A stretch of DNA of 10,930 bases from Gammaproteobacteria bacterium. Lineage in GTDB: Bacteria; Pseudomonadota; Gammaproteobacteria; SZUA-140. This document shows, one piece after another, positions 6,968 to 10,930 of the stretch. Below the pieces are notes generated by a model. That model had not been told where the DNA came from. It searched no databases and was given only the letters and a program-made list of their open reading frames with translations. Position 1 is the stretch's first letter, and each line of letters opens with the position of its first letter. Where the stretch lies: contig QIHH01000143.1 in assembly GCA_003230195.1 (NCBI GenBank), forward strand, positions 1 through 10,930. The letters are read 5' to 3'. Position numbers and translations under genes: made by a program.

Positions 6968-8602
6968 GTGATATCGATTAATAGCATCAAGAATAAAATT
7001 TTGATCTTCGCAATCCTTGCCACACTTATCCCGTCCACAGGATTAGGGCTGCTTTCATTTTGGCAAAATGAGGCGATGCTCACTGACAATGTCACCCACC
7101 AACTACACACACTAGCAGTCGATGCTAATCGCGAGCTGGAATACTGGCTCGAGGAACGCATTGAAGAAGTACGCACGCTATCCACTTCAAACATGGTACT
7201 TAATGGACTCACGCATCAACCCGGCGCATCATCAAACAGATCACAAACTTCGCAGGCACTGCCACACTACCTGAGACTGGTACAGGATAAACTCAACCCT
7301 CTACTTCAACTGGCAGTGCTCAATCCCAGCGGGAAAATAGTTGCCAGCAGCAGCGCCACCCCAGCGCCAGTTATCTTGCCAAATCCATGGTCTCAAAGCG
7401 CAATAATCGACGGCATCATTATTGAGCCACCCCACTGGAATCAAAGCTATCACACCACCACACTCACCCTAGCCGTTCCAGTACTTTCGCTCGAGAATGA
7501 GATCCTCGGTGCTCTGCTCGCAGTTATCGACCTCGACACAATACTTCCCTCGCTCAAATACACCGCAAAACTATCACCAGGTGATGTGCTGTTGGTCGAT
7601 CTCGCAGGTAATCCACTGCTTGGTACCCACCACCGGGACGTTGCATTCACGCCAATCGCAAGGCAGGTACTACAACGCCTACGCATAGAGACGGGTAAGC
7701 CCCTCACCTTTGAGGGACATTTGCAGAATACCGTACTCGGACTCGCGCTGATACCCCAGACCCTACCAGTAATTGTGGTGGTGGAACGTGATCGAGCTGA
7801 GATCTACGCAGCATGGTCCGCCTTTCGTAATCTATTTTTAGCCCTGATGGGCGGACTCACACTACTAGTAGCAATTGTTGCCTGGCGCATGGGGCACTCA
7901 ATCGTCATCCCGCTTGAACGCCTGACGAGTGCGGCAGACCACATTGCCGCTGGCGATCTAGCGATCCAGCTACCAGTAGTACGACGTGATGAACTCGGGC
8001 ACTTGACCGAGGTGTTCAACCAGATGACCGGTAATCTACAACGCAGCCACGATGAATTCAAGGCCGCCAGCCAAACCTTGCAAAAACAGAATAAGCTACT
8101 TGAAACACTCTCCATTACCGACAGCCTCACCGACCTTTATAACCGTAAAAAACTCGATGACATCCTAGCCGATCAACTTGCTCGCTTTAAACGCAATCAA
8201 CGTTCCTTTGCTATTCTCATGCTAGATATCGATCGCTTCAAAAAACTTAATGATACCTATGGCCATCTCGCAGGTGATCAAGTACTGGCAAGCGTCGCCA
8301 GAACACTTTTCAGCTCGATCCGTAATATCGATTTTGCGGCACGCTACGGCGGTGAAGAGTTTGTTATCGTACTGCCTGAGACAACACTATCTGCCGCTCG
8401 AGACATGGCAGAACGTATCCGTATCCAAGTACATGGCGCCACCTATCAGTTCAACGACCAATCGATAGCAGTCACCCTGAGCATCGGTGTGGCCAACAGC
8501 CACAGTAGTGATGAATCAGCGGATGCGGTGCTAGCACGTGCCGACCAAATGCTCTATGAAGCCAAGCGCTCCGGCCGCGATCGGGTACATTGCACGGATT
8601 AA
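6968..8602 (+). CDS. Membrane diguanylate cyclase: dCache-like sensor, HAMP, GGDEF
   Basis: A 544-residue inner-membrane enzyme that makes cyclic di-GMP from two GTP. TM1 is about residues 11-32. The periplasmic region, about 36-283, looks like a double Cache sensor, with the membrane-proximal strands LAVLNPSGKIVASS, GALLAVIDLDTI and DVLLVDLAGNPLLGTH. TM2 is about 286-306 and HAMP about 307-360 (IPLERLTSAADHIAAGDL). A short coiled-coil linker precedes the GGDEF domain, about 383-543. Catalytic features look intact: metal-binding D420 (MLDIDRFKKLND) and the signature GGEEF at 461-465. An RxxD product-inhibition site, R452-D455, lies five residues before GGEEF, so feedback control by c-di-GMP is expected. 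There is no EAL domain. The GTG start is the only plausible one before TM1, but its Shine-Dalgarno is very weak (A-rich GAAAAAA), so translation may be low. The sensed ligand is unknown. Confidence 0.94.
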   Translation: MISINSIKNKILIFAILATLIPSTGLGLLSFWQNEAMLTDNVTHQLHTLAVDANRELEYWLEERIEEVRTLSTSNMVLNGLTHQPGASSNRSQTSQALPHYLRLVQDKLNPLLQLAVLNPSGKIVASSSATPAPVILPNPWSQSAIIDGIIIEPPHWNQSYHTTTLTLAVPVLSLENEILGALLAVIDLDTILPSLKYTAKLSPGDVLLVDLAGNPLLGTHHRDVAFTPIARQVLQRLRIETGKPLTFEGHLQNTVLGLALIPQTLPVIVVVERDRAEIYAAWSAFRNLFLALMGGLTLLVAIVAWRMGHSIVIPLERLTSAADHIAAGDLAIQLPVVRRDELGHLTEVFNQMTGNLQRSHDEFKAASQTLQKQNKLLETLSITDSLTDLYNRKKLDDILADQLARFKRNQRSFAILMLDIDRFKKLNDTYGHLAGDQVLASVARTLFSSIRNIDFAARYGGEEFVIVLPETTLSAARDMAERIRIQVHGATYQFNDQSIAVTLSIGVANSHSSDESADAVLARADQMLYEAKRSGRDRVHCTD

Positions 8603-8737
8603 CAATGAATCGGCTTTAATCGCGTAGAGCTTGTGTACGTATCATCCAGACAGACTATTAAAATATGCTCAGAAGAGTGTGACACAAGGCAAAATTAGAT
8701 GAAAAAGCACAGCTTGCTGGAGTTTATGAAACTAATT
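8603..8737. other. Convergent intergenic region, no clear bidirectional terminator
   Basis: The diguanylate cyclase (plus) and lipoprotein (minus) genes converge here. On the minus strand a short weak stem, AGCA/TGCT, runs into TTTTT (about 8702-8716) and could be a poor terminator for the lipoprotein gene. CTTGTGT near 8630 and ACACAAG near 8675 are complementary but too far apart for a terminator. No gene is seen. Confidence 0.35.
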
Positions 8738-9496
8738 TTAGGGTGCTTCAAGTAACTCGATCATGACCCAGCCGAAATCACCGGCCTCAGTCTGTACATA
8801 TAACCATTGGCCCTGATAGGCACGTGCTACGACCAGTGTCGACGTCTTTAGCACGTCAAGAACAGCAGCACTGCTATTCGGTTGACCACGCAGGTGACTA
8901 TCGACCTTTATTTTTAACGGGATAGCCACCTTAAAGGGCACTTCAGATGTTACTTCTGCCACCACCGTCAAGTGATTATCCATCAACATCGCAATGAATT
9001 GCTCAGCCTGCGCCACAAGGTCTGCCGCGATGCTATATTCATCTTGTTTAAAAGAAGTTGTCGCAACATCAAGCAGCCGCTGCGCCAACAACTGCAGTGA
9101 TCCCTTGTGCTCTGTTCCCAACGTGGAACGTAGCATTTCCATGGCCACCTCTACTTCAGCAAGCTGTGAAGCCACATCTGCCTCAGTGGCAAACCGACGC
9201 AACTTAATCTCTGCACGCGCCGCCTGACTGGTCGTCTCTTTCAGTTCCTTAACCTGACTCTGCTGGTGAGCTCGCAGTTGACTGATTTCCGTCTCCTTCT
9301 GCGACAGAACCTGCAGCAAATGCATGATCATTTGCTGTTGCTCCTCAAAGGACATGGGTAACGGGTCTAGCGCGGATATAGGCGGAGGAGGAAGTGCTGC
9401 TGACCTGGAAAACGGCTGGTGGGTACAACCAACCATGATTAGACTGCATAGCATCAATGTAAACCACCGCTCTAGACAATGATTCCCGACTGTCAT
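8738..9496 (-). CDS. Predicted outer-membrane lipoprotein with coiled coil and C-terminal bacterial SH3 domain
   Basis: I call a 252-residue protein from the ATG at 9496. An in-frame TTG at 9529 would add 11 residues but has no ribosome-binding site, whereas AAAAGG lies 9 bases before the ATG. The N-terminus MTVGNHCLERWFTLMLCSLIMVGC is a lipoprotein signal, with the lipidated Cys at residue 24. The lipobox IMVGC is unusual but satisfies the general pattern, and Thr at +2 predicts outer-membrane sorting. A proline-rich linker (PPPP, about 36-39) is followed by a Gln/Glu-rich coiled coil over about 50-105, then a second helical part to about 180. The last 55 residues resemble an SH3b domain: a VDSHLRGQPNSSAAVLDVL segment, then a GQWLYVQTEAGDFGWV segment. 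SH3b domains often bind peptidoglycan or proteins. No named family is recognised; a role in cell-envelope organisation is inference. Confidence 0.8.
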   Translation of the reverse strand: MTVGNHCLERWFTLMLCSLIMVGCTHQPFSRSAALPPPPISALDPLPMSFEEQQQMIMHLLQVLSQKETEISQLRAHQQSQVKELKETTSQAARAEIKLRRFATEADVASQLAEVEVAMEMLRSTLGTEHKGSLQLLAQRLLDVATTSFKQDEYSIAADLVAQAEQFIAMLMDNHLTVVAEVTSEVPFKVAIPLKIKVDSHLRGQPNSSAAVLDVLKTSTLVVARAYQGQWLYVQTEAGDFGWVMIELLEAP

Positions 9497-9582
9497 GCAA
9501 GCAGGCCTTTTAAAAAACAGTGATTCCAAAAAGCGCTGTCTCTCAACATAAAACTGGTGATGCCAACGATGACCACGCTCAT
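9493..9582 (-). CDS. Candidate 29-codon small ORF overlapping the lipoprotein start
   Basis: ATG at 9582-9580 opens a 29-residue frame that begins MSVVIVGITSF and ends CFLKGLLA. Its TGA (9495-9493) overlaps the lipoprotein ATG (9496-9494) as ATGA, the classic arrangement for translational coupling. Its ribosome-binding region is the best in the neighbourhood: AAGAGGA, 7 bases before the ATG, with a further GGAG nearer. The peptide is hydrophobic at its start with a few charged residues; I recognise no homology. It could be a coupling leader that sets lipoprotein translation, a real small membrane-associated protein, or a chance frame. A frameshifted longer N-terminus of the lipoprotein is unlikely, because the lipoprotein already has a complete signal peptide from its own ATG. 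Confidence 0.4.
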   Translation of the reverse strand: MSVVIVGITSFMLRDSAFWNHCFLKGLLA

Positions 9583-9910
9583 TACTCCATCCTCTTACTG
9601 TTTTGTGATACCAGTAATTAGAATTAATTCAGAGAACACTGGTTCAGATAATAATTATTCTTGACGTTAACCCATATTGTCTCCACATTTTCGGCACTGT
9701 ACCGCAAACATAATAATTAAAATGGTAATATCAACTCTGGCAAACTTTTTCTATCTATAGAAACCTTTTCATAAGCAGGGGTTTTATGCTCTAGCAAAGC
9801 AAAAATATACGGAATACAGGATAAAAAGCATGCTTAACCATGTACATGGCCTGATTATCCGTTTGCTACCTTCGGGTCATCTCAAAACAAATACTAGGGT
9901 ACCTGTTCGC
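9583..9910. other. Noncoding region between lipoprotein unit and cvfB-like gene, with several short palindromes
   Basis: No ORF with a usable ribosome-binding site is visible. AT-rich dyads lie near the lipoprotein side: GAATTAATTC (9621-9630) is bracketed by CCAGT (9611-9615) and ACTGG (9638-9642), and AATAATTATT sits at 9650-9659. Two perfect palindromes sit side by side nearer cvfB: AAGCATGCTT (9826-9835) and CCATGTACATGG (9838-9849). The region must hold the promoter for the minus-strand lipoprotein unit and the 3' end of the cvfB-like transcript, but I see no confident -35/-10 pair and no U-tailed terminator. Confidence 0.45.
9590..9596 (-). promoter_or_regulatory. Strong Shine-Dalgarno AAGAGGA in front of the 29-codon ORF
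   Basis: On the minus strand AAGAGGA is 7 bases before ATG at 9582 and is followed by GGAG at 9588-9585. It is much stronger than the site in front of the lipoprotein itself. This is the main reason to take the small ORF seriously. Confidence 0.5.
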
Positions 9911-10747
9911 TTATTTTTTAACTAACCGAATACCTTCTTTTTCAATCATGATCACTTTCTGTTTATACAAAATACCAAGCGCCTTTTTAAATGCCCCTTT
10001 GCTGATACCGAACAGTTCAGAAATTTTTACTGGATCAGATTTATCATGAGCTGGCAGAAAGCCATCATTTTCATTTAGTTTTTTTTCTATCAAAAGCGCA
10101 TGTTTACTGCGTTCACCAGCACCGCCCTGTAATGTCAGGTCAATCTTGTTATCAGGCCTTATTTTTTTAATAAAACCCTCTTTGTATTGGCCAAAGCTCA
10201 GCCGCTCATGTACGTCATTGGTATACAACACCCCCCAGTGGGTATTATTAATGATCGCCTTAAACCCCAGATCTGTGGTATTGGCGATAATCAATTTTAC
10301 CATCTGCTTCTCTTTAAAGTCATGAGGCCGCTCATCATCCAGAAATTTATCGACCTTGGATGAGGCAACAATCCGATTGCTCGCTTTATCAAGGTAGAGA
10401 TAAACCAGATATGAACGACCCGTTACCATCGGCAAATGCTGCTCACCAAAGGGAACCAAAATATCTTTCTCCAGTCCCCAGTCTATAAAAGCCCCCACCT
10501 TAGTTGTCGCCATCACTCGTAGATAAGCGAACTCACCCACCTGTGCAAATGGTGTTTCTGTGGTGGCCACTGGGCGGTCTTCAGAATCGAGATAGAGAAA
10601 CACATCAATGTAATCGCCAATCGCAAGATCATTATCTGCATATTTACCTGGCAATAGTACCTCACCAAGGTTTTTAGCATCTAGATAAAATCCAAAATGG
10701 ACGCTTTTTACTACTTCTAAATTATAATGTTTTCCAACTGTAATCAT
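9911..10747 (-). CDS. cvfB: S1-domain RNA-binding protein, CvfB/YitL family
   Basis: This 278-residue cytoplasmic protein has the family's usual length and architecture. It carries three S1-like OB folds, at about residues 1-65 (VGKHYNLEVVKSVHFGFYLD), 70-133 (YLRVMATTKVGAFIDWGLEKDIL followed by PF) and 146-208 (MVKLIIANTTDLGFKAIIN), and a C-terminal winged-helix domain at about 212-278 (SDPVKISELFGISKGAFKKALG). The GAFIDWGL-plus-acidic pattern in the second repeat is typical. In Staphylococcus, CvfB affects virulence-gene expression and binds RNA; in gammaproteobacteria the role is not well defined. The ATG at 10747 gives the expected N-terminus; its ribosome-binding site (GGAA, about 10 bases away) is weak. 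A TATAAT box lies 39 bases upstream. The symbol is used for family membership, not for a proven function. Confidence 0.9.
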   Translation of the reverse strand: MITVGKHYNLEVVKSVHFGFYLDAKNLGEVLLPGKYADNDLAIGDYIDVFLYLDSEDRPVATTETPFAQVGEFAYLRVMATTKVGAFIDWGLEKDILVPFGEQHLPMVTGRSYLVYLYLDKASNRIVASSKVDKFLDDERPHDFKEKQMVKLIIANTTDLGFKAIINNTHWGVLYTNDVHERLSFGQYKEGFIKKIRPDNKIDLTLQGGAGERSKHALLIEKKLNENDGFLPAHDKSDPVKISELFGISKGAFKKALGILYKQKVIMIEKEGIRLVKK

Positions 10748-10785
10748 TCTACTATTCCGCTTAAAACCGCATGTGAGATACCGTG

Positions 10786-10791
10786 ATTATA
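10786..10791 (-). promoter_or_regulatory. Perfect -10 box (TATAAT) upstream of the cvfB-like gene
   Basis: On the minus strand TATAAT lies at 10791-10786, within the 82-base gap after the upstream gene's stop, and would start transcription near 10779 with a 5' UTR of about 32 bases. No good -35 is seen at 16-18 bases (GGTAAC or TAACTG), so an activator or a weak promoter is possible. Its presence suggests the gene is not solely read through from upstream. Confidence 0.4.
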
Positions 10792-10829
10792 CCGCGCCAT
10801 TGATATCCAGTTACCGAAAAAGATAAATG

Positions 10830-10930
10830 CTACTGCCGGCACTCGGTGATGATATCAATCAATAACTGCTGTGCCTGAGTCACCTCCTCAAGCTCATTAA
10901 ACATAAAAATAAAATAGTCATCATCTCGTT
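10830..10930 (-). CDS. C-terminal end of an unidentified protein (runs off right edge)
   Basis: Thirty-two in-frame codons precede a TAG stop at 10832-10830; the N-terminal part is outside the window. The visible tail begins RDDDYFIFMFNELEEV and ends IDIITECRQ, consistent with an amphipathic C-terminal helix. The other minus-strand frame I checked closes at a stop within the segment, and plus-strand reading hits stops, which supports this frame. I do not recognise the family. The gene is co-oriented with the cvfB-like gene and 82 bases upstream of it. Confidence 0.5.
   Translation of the reverse strand, partial: RDDDYFIFMFNELEEVTQAQQLLIDIITECRQ

Noticed and set aside
8629..8681. CTTGTGT...ACACAAG inverted repeat between the convergent genes
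   Set aside because: The arms are only 7 bp and about 40 bases apart; this is neither terminator-like nor an obvious element end.
9787..9850. 18-codon minus-strand frame starting MYMVKHAF
   Set aside because: It has no adequately placed ribosome-binding site, is very short, and overlaps palindromes; most likely chance.
9780..9910. Possible c-di-GMP (GEMM) or other riboswitch near cvfB, prompted by an ACC-TTCG-GGT mini-hairpin at about 9868-9880
   Set aside because: The stem is only 3 bp and none of the GEMM conserved core is present on either strand.

Overview
The window looks like ordinary chromosomal DNA from a free-living, flagellated gammaproteobacterium with moderate GC content. The clues are an E. 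coli-like glutathione reductase gene placed head to head with prlC (oligopeptidase A), a YrdA-type gamma-carbonic anhydrase next to them, a chemoreceptor and a c-di-GMP synthase. I cannot name the genus from sequence alone. I see no rRNA, tRNA, CRISPR array, insertion sequence, phage or integrative-element hallmark.

Layout. Positions 1-2284 (minus strand) read as one tight transcript, gor > yrdA > a metaxin-like glutathione S-transferase that runs off the left edge; gaps are 30 and 24 bases. A 119-base divergent region separates gor from prlC (2404-4449, plus), which ends in a likely hairpin terminator. Next, on the plus strand, are two sensory membrane proteins transcribed separately: a methyl-accepting chemotaxis protein (4640-6664), with a sigma-28 (FliA)-like promoter, and a dCache-HAMP-GGDEF diguanylate cyclase (6968-8602). 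Convergent to these, on the minus strand, is an SH3-domain outer-membrane lipoprotein (8738-9496). It is preceded by a 29-codon small ORF whose stop overlaps the lipoprotein start. After a 328-base noncoding stretch come a CvfB/YitL-type S1-domain RNA-binding protein (9911-10747, minus) and the last 32 codons of an unidentified minus-strand gene at the right edge.

How the genes fit together. The left third is thiol/redox housekeeping (NADPH-dependent glutathione recycling plus a GST) and peptide turnover. The middle is signal input to motility: one receptor feeds the CheA/CheY pathway and one makes c-di-GMP. The right third is envelope and RNA-binding functions of unknown pathway.

I found no convincing new multi-gene system. 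The points most worth a second look are the start-overlapping small ORF before the lipoprotein, an apparent internal tandem duplication in the chemoreceptor's sensor domain, and the FliA-like promoter in front of that receptor.
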